64,000 bases of DNA from Parastagonospora avenae f. sp. tritici 18332-5 (lineage: Eukaryota; Ascomycota; Dothideomycetes; Pleosporales; Phaeosphaeriaceae). The stretch covers positions 62,001 to 126,000 of the forward strand of contig JAFJTR010000027.1 of the NCBI GenBank assembly GCA_022559985.1, read 5' to 3'. Positions 43,814 through 55,700 of the stretch are shown in pieces. The position numbers were made by a program, and so were the translations under genes. Numbering within the stretch: the first letter of the stretch is position 1; each line of letters begins with the position of its first letter. The notes beneath the pieces are model-generated. The model was not told the DNA's origin. It saw only the letters and a list, made by a program, of their open reading frames with translations, and did not search any database.

Positions 43814-44239
43814 TGTGACGGAGAATCTGATGAGGTATGGCGGTTGAGTAGAGTTGCAGAAGATGAAGTGAAGTTGGTGGTTGCAGCTGAGCAGATGATT
43901 GATACTGAAGGGTGTCCGTAGTGGGAAATAAATACACATTTGTATCGTGGGCGGTAAGGGACTACTGCGGCTTCTTAGTGCATCGCCACATCGAGAAATT
44001 TGTATCCGTCCGTCGTGTCGGACCGTCCGTCGTGTCGGATCATCCGTCGTCGGAACAGTTCCGACACGCTAGCGTAAGAAATCCTCCTGACCAAGGACTC
44101 AAGATGTATCGGTGTGATAATCGAGCACAGTGGGTCTCGCTGATTTTGAACGAGATAAATGCGGTCTTCGCCGTTTTCCTGATGGAAGTATCATTCCGAC
44201 TCGCCCCTCTAGTACCTCTACCAGCCAGCCTCTTTCACC
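43814..44239. promoter_or_regulatory. Bidirectional promoter of kynureninase and indoleamine dioxygenase
   Basis: 426 bp between the start codons of two divergent genes of the same pathway. Its centre holds the tandem duplication and palindrome described for 44006-44068, which is likely the control region. Confidence 0.65.
44006..44068. promoter_or_regulatory. Putative Zn2Cys6 operator array
   Basis: An exact 17-bp tandem duplication, CCGTCCGTCGTGTCGGA, at 44006-44022 and 44023-44039; a degenerate third copy to 44054; and a perfect 17-bp palindrome GTCGGAACAGTTCCGAC (44049-44065), i.e. CGG-N7-CCG. The half-site CGTGTCGGA also recurs inverted at 44060-44068. CGG/CCG triplets in inverted arrangement are what Zn2Cys6 dimers bind, and such a regulator is encoded 1.6 kb away. 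Binding is inferred, not shown. Confidence 0.6.
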
Positions 44240-45569
44240 ATGAGCCCTCATAGAGTAGAGACCCTTCCCTCCGTTGGAGCATTGTCTCAGTATGGCATCT
44301 CAAAGAACGGCTTCCTACCCGCACAGATACCTCTCAGCCGACTTCCACAATCATACTACCAGCCATGGGAGTGCATCATCGAGCAAATCTCGTCACTGAT
44401 CGAAACGCAAACAATCAGACATCGTGTCGACGAGCTTGCCGTACTCTCTACATCATTTCTCAGCACTGAAGCCGAATGGCAAAGGGCATACTCAATGTTG
44501 GCTCTGATAGCACAAGGCTACATCTGGGCAGGTCCGGAACCATCCGAGGTGAGATAAGGCACAGCGAATGACCTTGCAACATGTAATACTGACCTTAGCG
44601 AAGCGACTGCCACCTGCTATCACAATCCCATTCCTCAAAGCCGCCGCACATCTCGAAGTCAATCCTATTGCGACTTATGCATCTTACAACCTCTGGAATT
44701 GGCGGCCACTCGAAGAAGGAATAGACATCACCAACCCGGACAACCTTGTGGCGCTGCAAACAGCATCTGGGAGTGATGACGAGTCGTGGTTCTTCATCAT
44801 ATCGAACGCGATGGAAGCAAGAGCTGGCCCGATGATCGAGACAATGCTCGCTGCTATCGACGCTGTAGATATGGATGATCGCGAAACCATCGTCGACTCA
44901 CTGAAATCGTTCCGAAGCAGTATGAAAGACATCGGCGGTCTAGTAGAGCGTATGGATGAGCGCTGCAATCCACAACGCTTCTATCACGAGATTCGCCCTT
45001 TCCTGGCTGGAAGTATGGGCATGGAGGCTGCAGGTTTACCGGACGGCGTCTTCTACGACGAGGGAGATGGCAAGGGCTCTTGGAGAAAGTACAGGGGTGG
45101 GAGCAATGGCCAGAGCTCTTTGCTGCAATTTTGCGACGCAGTCCTGTCAGTCAACCACGCCCGATGTAGTGGATTCCATGCAGAGATGCGCCTGTACATG
45201 CCAGGACCCCATGCACGATTTCTCAACGATGTCGAGAGCGTCGCGAACATACGGAGTTACGTCGACAGCCACCGCGACGATAGTGAACTCCTGTCGGCCT
45301 TCAACGAAGCCGTTGCAGCTTTGAGCGGTTTCCGGGACAAGCACATTGCCTTAGTCACACGATACATTATCATCCCAAGTCGAATGCCGAAACCAGCGAG
45401 CTCGATCGATCGCCGAGATATCGCATCGGCATCGACGAAGTTGGCGAAGGAAGAACCACAAACCAAGGAGTTGGTTGGTACTGGAGGCACAAAATTGATT
45501 CCATTCTTACGCACTTCAAGAGACGAAACGCTCGAAACAACGGTCACACAGGAGGAGCAGTCAGCATAA
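44240..45569 (+). CDS. bna2: Indoleamine 2,3-dioxygenase
   Basis: Exons 44240-44548 and 44604-45569, joined in phase 0 at GCGAAG|CGA, give 424 aa. The acceptor is chosen so that PSE runs directly into RLPPAITIPF, as in family members; the earlier CTTAG acceptor would break frame. It oxidises L-tryptophan to N-formylkynurenine with haem and O2. Motifs are YRGGSNGQSS (about 266-275), the haem-proximal histidine His350 in FRDKHIALVTRYI, and ATYASYNLWNW. Cytosolic. It starts the pathway whose later step is the divergently transcribed kynureninase. The last about 55 residues are a polar extension beyond the core. Confidence 0.93.
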
Positions 45570-45677
45570 ATTTATGTTGTTAGGTGCATTTCGGTCATCG
45601 ACCGCACCATACGACCAAAAGAGCTACGACCGCACCGTGACCTGGCACAACATTAGCAGCCTTGTTACAAAGCCCAG

Positions 45678-48001
45678 CTATGACCCCAAGGCACCACCCA
45701 TTTGCTGATCATATATGGGGAATAGCGGTATATCGGCAACAGTTTCACCGCCAAAGTTGTGAGTGCCGGGCTGGAGGAAATCCTGCAGCCCCTGATCATT
45801 CTCACTAGACCACGGCAGCGCAAAGAAGTCTGCGTCGTAAATGGTCCAGTCGTAAGGAGCTGGAACTGGGGCAGCGTCTTGCGCTGGGTTCTGCGATATG
45901 ATCGGGCCGGGCGCATGCTGGCCATGACTAGGAGCGCGTGGGGAGTCTCGGGCAACTGAGTTAGATAGAGAAGGTAGCAAACCAAACAGCTCGGATGAGG
46001 CCTGTTTCCGCTGCAAGCGCTGTGCCACTTCTCTTTCTTTCGCGTGCGCAGCAGTCGTCTTAAGCAGAGATTGGACGATGATTGAGTACTGCCGTGCGTG
46101 AGGGTCTGTTCTGCCGAAATAATCCAAGCAGCGGATCGATGCAAGGCAGTTGTCTTCGAAGACAAGGCCGGATCGACCAAGAACACCAACAGCGAGGACA
46201 AGCGAAGTCGTGAACAGCCAAGGTCTGATACAGTCAGCAAAAGAGTGGAAGTAAGGGCAAATATAACCCACACTATCAGAGGCATGCGACGTGGCATGAT
46301 TTCAGTGTCAATGACCGCTCGTAGTGTCTCAACGAATGAAGCTGCAGCATCCAGAGCAGCATCGGCGTACTTGCGCTTTTGCCGATGGTCACTCTGCGTA
46401 CCTCCACCACGCAAGGACGCGCCTAAATGTTCATATATCTCGTAAATCAGAAAGGGCCTCGTCAGTAACATAATACCGTAGTAGTACGAGCATAAGGTTG
46501 AGCATGCGCCAATGACCGTACTCCGTGAGACTCCATTGTGCTCGACCGTAAGCTTTGTCAGGTCCAGTAGCCATCTAGAAGCCCAGCCTTTGAACTGTCG
46601 TGAGACATAGTCGGCAATCCGTATAGAAATCCGCTTGCGAGAATATACCTCGACCACGACACGTTCAATAATCATAAAAATCTGTACGCTAGGGTCCAAG
46701 ATGTTCGATTGGACCTGGTCACTCTCAGGAATGCTGTACTTGACGGTACAATCGACGTCGGAGGTTGAAGGTGGTCGGCCGAGTACAGTGCTGATTACCA
46801 TGTCCACAACTCGAAGGCTCTTCCAGATGCAGTCCCTCATCTTCCGGATAGAGCTACCGAATGAAGCATTCACTTCAGTCCTGTGAAGGCCGATTGCGTA
46901 AGCCGTCCGAGCAGCCAAGGCTAACGTTGAGGTTAGTGACCGAGGCACGCGTATGAGTAGCATGCTTGAGTCTAGAGGAGCGGAAAGAGTTACCCACAGA
47001 AGTACAAGTATGCGCCATTGGGTTGGAAGGCTCTTAGCATATACACAGCAACAAGCGTAAAGCCTTGCACGGTCGCGACATTCATACTATTGCACATGTG
47101 CTTCATGAGTAGATTCCGCGCATAATCAAACCAAATTTCAGCCCTCTCTTCCTCATCTTCTTGCATTCCAATAGCAGCGACCAGGTAGAAAACAGCAGTA
47201 GCAGCATCCTCAGGGTTGTTCGCAGAGAGACGTCTAGCCCACATTTTCATCTCCGTGATCAAGTCTTGATATTCGAAAAGATCGACCAGTCCGCTCGTAG
47301 CCGCGACGTACTCATGAATCAGTGCTTCGACCTCTTCGGGGCGGATGTGTGTGGGTGGCGATCGACCGGGTGGGACTTCTGCACGAGCGACTTCAATGAT
47401 GGAGTCGCGTGAGGCCTGGATTGCGAATGTATCGGAACCAACCTCGGACGATATCAGATGCCTCACGGTCTGTAAGAACGACAGTGGAGCACAATCGCCG
47501 ATGAAGATGAATTTTCCTTGAGCATCACGGAGGATGCGGCCTTCCAAGGGAACTACTGTATCGCTTCCGAGATGGTCGTCTCTACTCATAGTCGGGGACA
47601 AAGACATTTGAGATTCGGCTATTGGCGCACGGGTATGAGAAGGTATATCTTCCTGATCTCTTGGGTGTCGCAAGGTACTTTGACTATGGGCGCGACTTCG
47701 AGGATTATCGCCATTATTATTCGGCGTAGTGCAAGTCGAGTGACCACGCTCCTTAGCAGGCGTAAATGAACACGTTGCAGCGAGATTCTTCCTCACGCAA
47801 TACGCGCATGGCTGCTCCTAAATACAGTCAGTCTCTGTGGACAACTGTCCATCCGATTACGGATGCAATATTCTATGCCTGGACTCAAACAACACATACT
47901 CCGTCACATTTGACCTTCCGTCTCTTACACAGATCACAAGCCGCAATCACACGATCCACCCTACGCCTCTTCTCGGGACGCACTACGCCATCCGCCGTCA
48001 T
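45678..48001 (-). CDS. Zn2Cys6 transcription factor, probable kynurenine-cluster regulator
   Basis: Four exons, 48001-47900, 47817-46998, 46920-46272 and 46224-45678, give 705 aa; donors GTATGT, GTGGGT and GTGGGT, phases 0, 1 and 2. The zinc cluster spans the first intron: Cys22, 25, 32, 38, 41 and 50 in exact CX2CX6CX5CX2CX8C spacing, preceded by a basic KRRRVDR region. The fungal transcription-factor middle homology region follows from about residue 190, with AARTAYAIGLHR and RVVDMVISTVLGRPPS as its landmarks. The C-terminus is Pro/Gly/aromatic-rich, a possible activation domain. It is convergent with indoleamine dioxygenase, 108 bp apart, so regulation of that pathway is the natural hypothesis. 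The target is not proven. Confidence 0.88.
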
Positions 48002-48550
48002 CTCTATGAAAAAGTTGGTGTTTGTCGGATCGGAAGGAGCCCAGTAACATTCCAGAACGACGCATCGGAAGCACCGGCGTCTCAAATGCCGTCATCGGAA
48101 AACGCCGGCTTAGGTGCTCGGCCCGTGCTCGATGAGGTGTGCCCGCCAATGAAAACTGCGCCTGAGACATGTCATGCGGCCTTGTACACACCGCGCTTTT
48201 GCTCACATTGGACGATGGCGGCGGCCGATGATTCGTGCTGGCGGCAGTGCGCCGCTGTCATTAGGCCGCTGCAATCGACACTTCTCCACTTGTGTTGCCG
48301 TTGTAGGAAGTTTGACTGTACTGGTGTGTGAATGGCCGCGGAGGGGAAATGCTGCTGAAATACGCCTGGGAAACTACGTGTCATTGGCTGATTCATAGAA
48401 AATTCGACACTGTTTTTAACAAGGATAGGGATACAATCATTTTAAGGTACGGAATACAAAGACAATTTAAGAGCACATGTCTCAACCCAAATTCGTCTTC
48501 GTAAAGCAAGTTACACAGTCCCTTTAAATATCTACTAACTTCCAAATCAC
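48002..48550. other. Promoter of the Zn2Cys6 gene / 3' region of the ABM gene
   Basis: Both neighbours are on the minus strand. No supported gene and no copy of the CGTGTCGGA half-site was noticed, so self-regulation through that site is not evident. Confidence 0.4.
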
Positions 48551-49055
48551 CTACTCAGCGTCCCTATACATACTCCCTACCGTCGGATCCTCCAACGCAT
48601 CCTCATGCATATGCACCGACACATTCGTCTTCGTATCCATCTCCTCCAACCTCCTCAAATCCATCGGCTTCTCCAGCAGTGGCAGCACATACGGGTCAAA
48701 CGTCTTCCAGTACGGGTTGTTCAGGTGGTATTGTTGCGACTGTTTTACACTCATCAGCCCATTTTTCCGACTCACAAAAACCCCATCCTCCTTTTCCCCA
48801 CCAGAACTTTCTTGATAATAACAGGAAAAATGAGGGATAGTTAAAGGGATAGATGATGCAACTTACAGATTCTTTCAAATATCTCTCCACGATAGTAAAC
48901 GCCCGCGGGTCGACTGTGTCCTGCATGACGAACCAGCTCAGCGTCTCCTTGTCCTTGGAGTACACTTGACTCGCTTCGACGAGCTTGGCTTTGAGTTTGG
49001 CAATGGCTTCGGCCTCGGGCTTGGCGTACAGATGCACGACGATGGTGTAGACCAT
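48551..49055 (-). CDS. Antibiotic biosynthesis monooxygenase (ABM)-domain protein
   Basis: Exons 49055-48867 and 48739-48551, with a 127-nt GTAAGT...ACAG intron in phase 0, give 125 aa. The first exon carries a dimeric alpha+beta barrel: VYTIVVHLYAKPEA, then WFVMQDTVDPRAFTIVERY, the ABM signature strands. The second exon begins SQQYHLNNPYWKTFDPYVLP, the matching C-terminal helix and strand. Small proteins of this fold include quinol monooxygenases and stress-related oxygenases that need no metal or cofactor; the substrate here is unknown. Probably cytosolic. There is no obvious functional tie to the neighbouring kynurenine genes or to acetyl-CoA carboxylase. Confidence 0.82.
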
Positions 49056-49725
49056 TTTGAAGATATGCTCACTGCTTCGATGTGTGGTGAAGTTCCGGGT
49101 GTGCAGCGTTTTCCTCTTCTCGGTTGGTGTTTAAGTACTTCGACTGTCCCACGCGGGTGGTTTGGGGGGATGTAAGTAAGATGATGTTCAAGAATAAGCA
49201 ATTGGGAAAAGTAAAGCAAGTTGATCTTGATGTTCGGTGGGGTTCTATGGTGGATACTTTGCAGTTTTTTATCTCATGAGGCAGGTGACGTATACGGCCG
49301 AGTTCCCCGCAAAAAGCTAGCCGCGTGGACGATCATCGAGTACCATATCGGCAAGAGCACCACGAAGAACAATTGGTCATGTCCATAATGATCTCCTGTA
49401 ACTAAACCATCATCCTGGCATACAAATAAAGCTACAATCAGAGTTTCAAGTATTCGATTCGATTGCCTACAAGACGCGAAAGAATAGTTCAGTACCTCCC
49501 AATACCTTCCCATCCGCATCTCGCATCGCATCGTCTACTTTCGTATGTATGCGTTGAAGCTTCTTCAATAAAGTAAGAAAGCCAGAACAAAATTACAAAA
49601 ATGCGCTAAAAGCATAATCATGAATCTTCCCCAACAGTCCCCAGTCCCAACACCGCAAAGAAAAAATGCCATGAAAGGACCACAAACACCCTATTTTACA
49701 CTGTTCCTCCCTCTCAAACGCTCGC
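49056..49725. other. Promoter of the ABM gene and 3' UTR of acc1
   Basis: 670 bp with no supported gene. Confidence 0.4.
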
Positions 49726-52700
49726 CTATGCCTTGCTGAGCATCTTGAGCACTTGCTCCTTCTCTGCCGTTGGTAGGGTGCTCAGCAAGTTCATCACACC
49801 TCGCAGACCACTCTCGCGATCCTCGCTGATCATCTGCGCAACCTTGAGAGACGTTGACTCGGCCTTAAGCTTAAGGACGCGCTCATGGACATTCTGTCGG
49901 TTCTCCTCATACCATGTCGCAACGCTCATATCGTCGGTTGCGAAGTTGGGGATATTGCACCATGCCTTGAGCATCTCCAGGCCACGGGCACGGGTGCTTG
50001 TAATGTCCTCGGTAGGTGCAACAGCGACAAGCTTCTTGATGATGTACTCTTCGTTGAGACGGCGGCGAAGGCGCCAGTAGAAGAAGCGGCGCGCATTTTG
50101 CCATCGCAGGGCTTGTCGGATCACACCCTTGGCCTGCATGCGGCCAGCGCGGTCGTGGAGATCAGCGAACTGGATAGCAATCTGGCCGTAGATGGGGAGA
50201 AGAGTCTTCTCGCGCTCGTTCATCTGCGCCTTGATGGTCTGGAGCTGGTCCTTGGGTGTCGCTGGGTCGTTCAACTTGCGCTTGAGCGCACCATAGGTAG
50301 GGTCGTTGCGAGCCATGGTCTCCAGTTGCTTCTCCTTGCGGTACTTGATGCCGACAATACCCTCGGGCTCGAGGACACCACCGCGCGAGTCTTCGTCTGC
50401 GTACATCTCCATGTATTGCGGGTTGATGGTGGGATCGACGACGACCCAAGATCCACCACGGAGCTCACCGTAAGGTGGGATGTAGACGAAGATGGGCTGC
50501 TCGAACTTGACAAGAGCATCGACAATGTACGAACCATACTTGAGAACTTCGTTGTACATGTCGCGCTGACCTCCAGAGAAACCACGCCAGTTGGCGAGAA
50601 TCATGAGTGGCAGCTGCTCACCGTGGTTGAAGTCGTTGATAGCCTGGGCAGTCTTGTAGGCAGAGTTGGGATACCAGACACCACCAGCCTCTGAGGTGAC
50701 TTGCTCGATGGAGTCGGGGTTGGCAGGATCGGCGGGTGTGACATTCTCGACAGAGCGAGTCTCAACACCAATGACACCGATTGGGATACCACCAAGACGA
50801 GCACGGCCGACAACTACAGTCTTGGCCCAGCCACCAAGAGACTCCTCAAAAGAGTCCTTGTCGAACAGACCAGGCTGGAAGCCGTCCTCATCAGTCTTGC
50901 CAGCAATAAGGTGCCTGACGTCGTAGGCAGTTCCCTTGCCAGGCGGGTAGTACGCGACATCGCGATCCCAGTCGTCGGCAGTAGGTGAGATAGGAACTGG
51001 GCTTCCCTTCTTGTCTGGCACATATGACAGCCACTTGACAATCTTGGAAACACCCTCAAAGTCATCGTCGGCAGTCATGTGCGACACACCATTTCGGTAC
51101 ATGATTTGAGTACCACCGAGCTGAAGGTTTGAAGTGTAGACCTCACGACCGAGCAGCTTGTTGATGGCCTGTGCACCAGTGAGGATGATGGGCTGGCCTT
51201 CGATCTGGATAGCACGTTGACCTAGACGGACAAGGTAGGCACCGATACCTAGTGTTTGTTAGTAAGATGAATATTTGATCCATGGCGGAATACATACCAA
51301 CTGAGCGACAAGTCACCAAAGTGATCGTGAAGATGTCCTCGTAAGCCCTGGACGTTTCACCAGCAATGAGACCAGAACCGCGGAGCGACTCAACACCAAG
51401 ACCATCTTCTTGACCAATGACAGTCGTGATCTTGAATCGCGTCTCATCGTCGACCTCGATCTTTTCGCAGATGACATCGTTCCGCTTGCCATCGACGAAA
51501 TGCGCGTACTTCTCGGGCGTCAGGTAGAGGTAGTCAAAGCCAGCCTCTGGCCTATCAATATCTTTCCAAGCGACGGAGAAGTGAGGAATGAGCTCCTCAG
51601 CCAGACCAATACGAGCACCAGAGTTGGCTGAGAGGTAGATACGTGGGATGCCCAGCTTACGTGAGAGCTCTGAGCACTTGTGGAAGAAAGCGTCTTCCTG
51701 GGGACCGAATGAACCAATCTTGAAGGTGATGTCGTTGGCAATGATGATGAAGCGGCGTCCACGAGGATACTCAGGTGTCTTGGCCGTGACGATCCAACCA
51801 ACCATACCAATGGTGTTGAAACCGGGGTCGCGATTCACCTCGGCAAGGTTGTCGTTCTCATCAAGCACCAGCTCGTAGTACTCGAGGCACTCTCCCTTGG
51901 CCGGCAGCTTATCCCGCAGGTATGAGTGCTTGCTGATGGCTGCTTGCCAGGCGTTCTCGGTAGCTTGTCGGAACAGCTCGGGGAAGTCGTATACGTACTG
52001 AGTACCCATGAGATGAGCCTTGTAACGCTTGGGCTGAAGAGCGCCCTTGGTTGGGTAAGGCGTGGAGACGGGCTGAAGGTGAAGAGAGCCAATCTTGGTG
52101 GTGCCACCGATGCTGTGGAACAACCATTTGCCAGCCTTCTCAGACTTGCGCTCAGCGTACATCTCAACCTGAATGACATAGCCCGAAGTGTTCGTGATGA
52201 TGACACGGAGCGGGTATGGGATGCCAGTCTGAGGATCAGTAACAATAATACGGATCTCTGCACCAGTGACGCGGAGACGCCAAAGTCGTCGACCGAAGCG
52301 CTCCAAGAAGCCGCCGATAGCCTCCTCAACCTCAGTAGGGTTCAGTGGGAAGACGTGTGAGAAGTTGATGAAGATGTGGTTCATGTCAGCTTGCGAAGTG
52401 CCGACAATCTCCAAGGCATCCAAGATATCAGTCATCAACCTGTCGGTCTCAGAGATCATGTACTCGGCGGTAGGAATCTCTTCCCGAAGACGACCTGATC
52501 GAACGACAGCGCGCAAGAAATAGCGCTTGTCGCTCTCAGCACCCTTGCCAACAGCCTCGTAAATGTGGATGTTGCGGTTCTCGGTGAAGACGGGCTTGAT
52601 GTTGAATTTTGAGAGTCTACCAAGCTCAAGCTGGAAGGCAAGCGCGGGTTCAACGTGACGAATGCTGTCGTCCTCTTCGTATGTGGGTCCACGGAAGGTG

Positions 52701-55700
52701 TAGTAGCCAGGGTAAGTTCCATCCTTGTGACCGCAGATGAAGGTGATGCGGCGGATACGGTGCGCGGCAAGCTCGCTCTTGTACTCCTCCACGATGGGAA
52801 GAATGCGATCCATGATCTCCTTGTCATCGAAGCTCTCGATGTCGCGGACCGCAATGTTCAGCACACCAGTCAATTCATCGCTGCCAGCCTTCGTGTCCAA
52901 CGCACCCGAGGTAGGGGTACGCTTCAAGCTGAGGTTCTCCCTCAAGCTCAAGCCACCCTTCTTAGCACCAACAGTAGGGAAGAGCTCAAGAGCCTTAGCA
53001 ATAAGCTCGTCCGCATCGTCAAGATACTCAACGGGGACAACCACACCCTTGCGCGAGGGCTCATTCTCAAAGCGGTTGCTGATTGCAGACATGTCGCTAA
53101 GCGAGTGGATACGGGGTGGGCCACGATCGAAACCTGGAGTCATGGGTGTGCCCGGCTCAGATGGCTCAACAGTGAGACCGTACTCGGCCTCACCCACCTT
53201 ACGGAGAATGAAGTCCCAGGACAAGAGACACTGTTGTTCGCCCTCGTTGTGGTAGTTGATCTCCTGGAGGTGGTACGCACGGTAAGCACGGCGAGTGTAC
53301 ACCTCCAAAGCAGCAAGGGCGACCCAAGGGTCCTGGTGGACGAAGAACTGCGTCAAGACGTCGAAGACGGTGAAGCGCGAGTCCACAACCTCCTTGATGA
53401 CCTCAAAGTTAGGCTCACGGTGGTCCCAACCGCTCTCGCCGTAGCGTGATTCGACAACAGCCGATCGAAGGATGTGCTCCATCTGAGAGGTACGCTCCTC
53501 GAGCGAAGGCATGGCGCACTGAATGAGCACCTCACGGGCCTTCAAGGAGACCTTGGCAGTTTGCCTCGACTCCAGATCGGTGAGCTTCTTGAGAGTGGTC
53601 TTAAAGTACTTGGCAATGTTGCCAACACCGGGCTTGTTTGGTCGGTACAAGTCGAGAATGGCAATCACGAGGTTGTTCTTTGCGCTGACACGGGCGTGAG
53701 AGAGGACAGTGTGCACAACGTTGGAGATGTTGTCACGGTTCTCGTCACGCAGCTTGAGAACGACCTCTTCGTCTCGCGAGTTGCGCGAGGAGAAGAGCTG
53801 CTCAACAGCGTAGTACATCTCTAGGTACCTAGTCATGGTTGCGTACTCGTGAGCCTTGAGTCCCTCAGAGTAGCGAGCAATGACATCGGTCAGCGGGGCA
53901 AGTGCGGCCTTGAGGAGGTCTCGGTCACCCTTTGCGACCGTCTCATCTAAGAATTTCTGGAAAGCCTTGCTGAGCGCCTTTCCAGGGAATTCCAAGCTAC
54001 GGCCGTGTGCCTTGTCCACGATTTGAGAGAACGTAGTGTCAAGCTTCTGAGGCATGCGAGCATGGAGAGCAGAGGCCTGCGCGTTCCACTCGCCGTAAGG
54101 GAGCTCGGGGTCGCGCAGAACTTCGACAAGTTCTTTGAGTGTGCTCTGCATGATGACCTGGTTGTCGAAACCCTGAAGGATGTTCTGGAGGATGTTGTTC
54201 AGAGCCACGAACCTCTGCGGTGGCTTACTGCCCATGATCTGGGGAGCTCCCATGTCTGGAAGAAGACCAAGGAAGGTTTGTGCAGTCTTTACTCTGGATG
54301 GGTCGTCCAGGGCTAGAACACCGAGGATATCACCAGCCTCAAGAGTGGCACCTGGCTGCTTGATGAGATTGACGATACCGTCCTCTTGTGCGATCAAAGG
54401 CATGTACATCTTCATAACCTCGACCTCGGCAAAAGGCTGGTTCTTGCCAATGTGGTCGCCGTTCTCAACCAGGAAGCGTACGAGCTTGCCAGGAGATGGT
54501 GTGCGGAGCTGAGTTGGGTCGTTCTCCTGCTCAAGAAGGCAGGTCTTGCCATCAACAGAGAGACGAGTAGCGCCAACTTCCTCCTTCCAGTAGACATTGT
54601 GGGACTTTCCAGCGAGCAAGATTAGAAGACCACCGTCAGAAAGAGCCCTGACACCAACAGCGCACTTCGAGCCGTTGATGAAAAGTGTGAAGCTGTCGAT
54701 GGTGGACCTGGTAGCTGTAAACTTGTAACGGAAGCCTTCGTAGATGAAGTCAATGGGGAACACAGTCTTGAGAACGTCCTTGGACGGGACCTGACCCTTC
54801 TCCAAGCTAGTCTTGTACTCGTTGATGCAAGCCTCGCTAGCAGCGTGTGCCTTGGTGACGGCACCGCAAATGACTGCGATCATTGGGTCTGGTCGTTCGG
54901 CAGTCAGCTTCTTAGTGATGAGCTCGTCGAGCCAGCCAGTGGTGATTGTATTGTCCTCGAAAGCTGGGGTTTCAAGCAACTTGATGAGGTATTCGACGGT
55001 GGTTCGGAAGTCACCACGAATGCTCAATTCCTTGAGCGCAACAACCATGTGTTTCCGCGATGCTTGTCGGTTCTCACCATAGGCGAAAATGTGACCAAAC
55101 TGCGAATCGGAGAAGCTGTGAATGCCACCAGCGGAACTGACCGAGAAGTAACCCCATACGTTGGAGCTACTCCTGAAGTTGAGGTCGTGGATAGTACCAC
55201 CAGATGGCTTAAAGCCCTCGTCGGGATCTTCAGATGTGATACGGCAGGCAGTGCAGTGGCCCTTGGGAGTTGGTCGTCGCTGGTTCTGTACGCTGCCCTC
55301 CTTCGAGAAGTCAAAATCGATGGTCGAGCTAGTGTGAGGGTCTGCGCCATAGAGCAGGCGGATGTCGCGAATGCGGTGAAGAGGGAGACCCATGGCGATC
55401 TGCAGCTGGGCGGCTGGGAGGTTGACGCCCGTTACCATCTCGGTAGTGGGATGCTCGACTTGGAGACGGGGGTTCAACTCGAGGAAGTAGAATTTGTCAT
55501 CCGCATGCGAGTACAGATACTCAACGGTACCGGCTGAGACGTATCCGACGAGTCTGCCAAGGGAGACAGCCGCCTTCTCCATCTCGTGGAAAGTCTTGTT
55601 GGGGGCGACTGTTACCGGCGCCTCCTCAATAATCTTCTGGTGTCGTCGCTGCACGGAGCAGTCACGTCCGAAAAGCGAGATGTTGTTGCCATACTGGTCG

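Noticed and set aside
44006..44054. Short direct repeats as a possible CRISPR-like array
   Set aside because: Head-to-tail copies without spacers in a eukaryotic promoter; a regulatory array fits better.
46225..46271. Reading straight through this intron to a longer C-terminus of the Zn2Cys6 factor
   Set aside because: The unspliced frame gives Ser/Arg/Leu-rich random sequence, while splicing restores a sensible PWLFTTSLVLAVGVLGRSGL-type regulatory-domain sequence in frame.
49885..55537. Long plus-strand ORFs (up to about 270 aa) opposite acetyl-CoA carboxylase
   Set aside because: They are antisense shadows produced by the strong codon bias of acc1; no domain or splice signal supports them.
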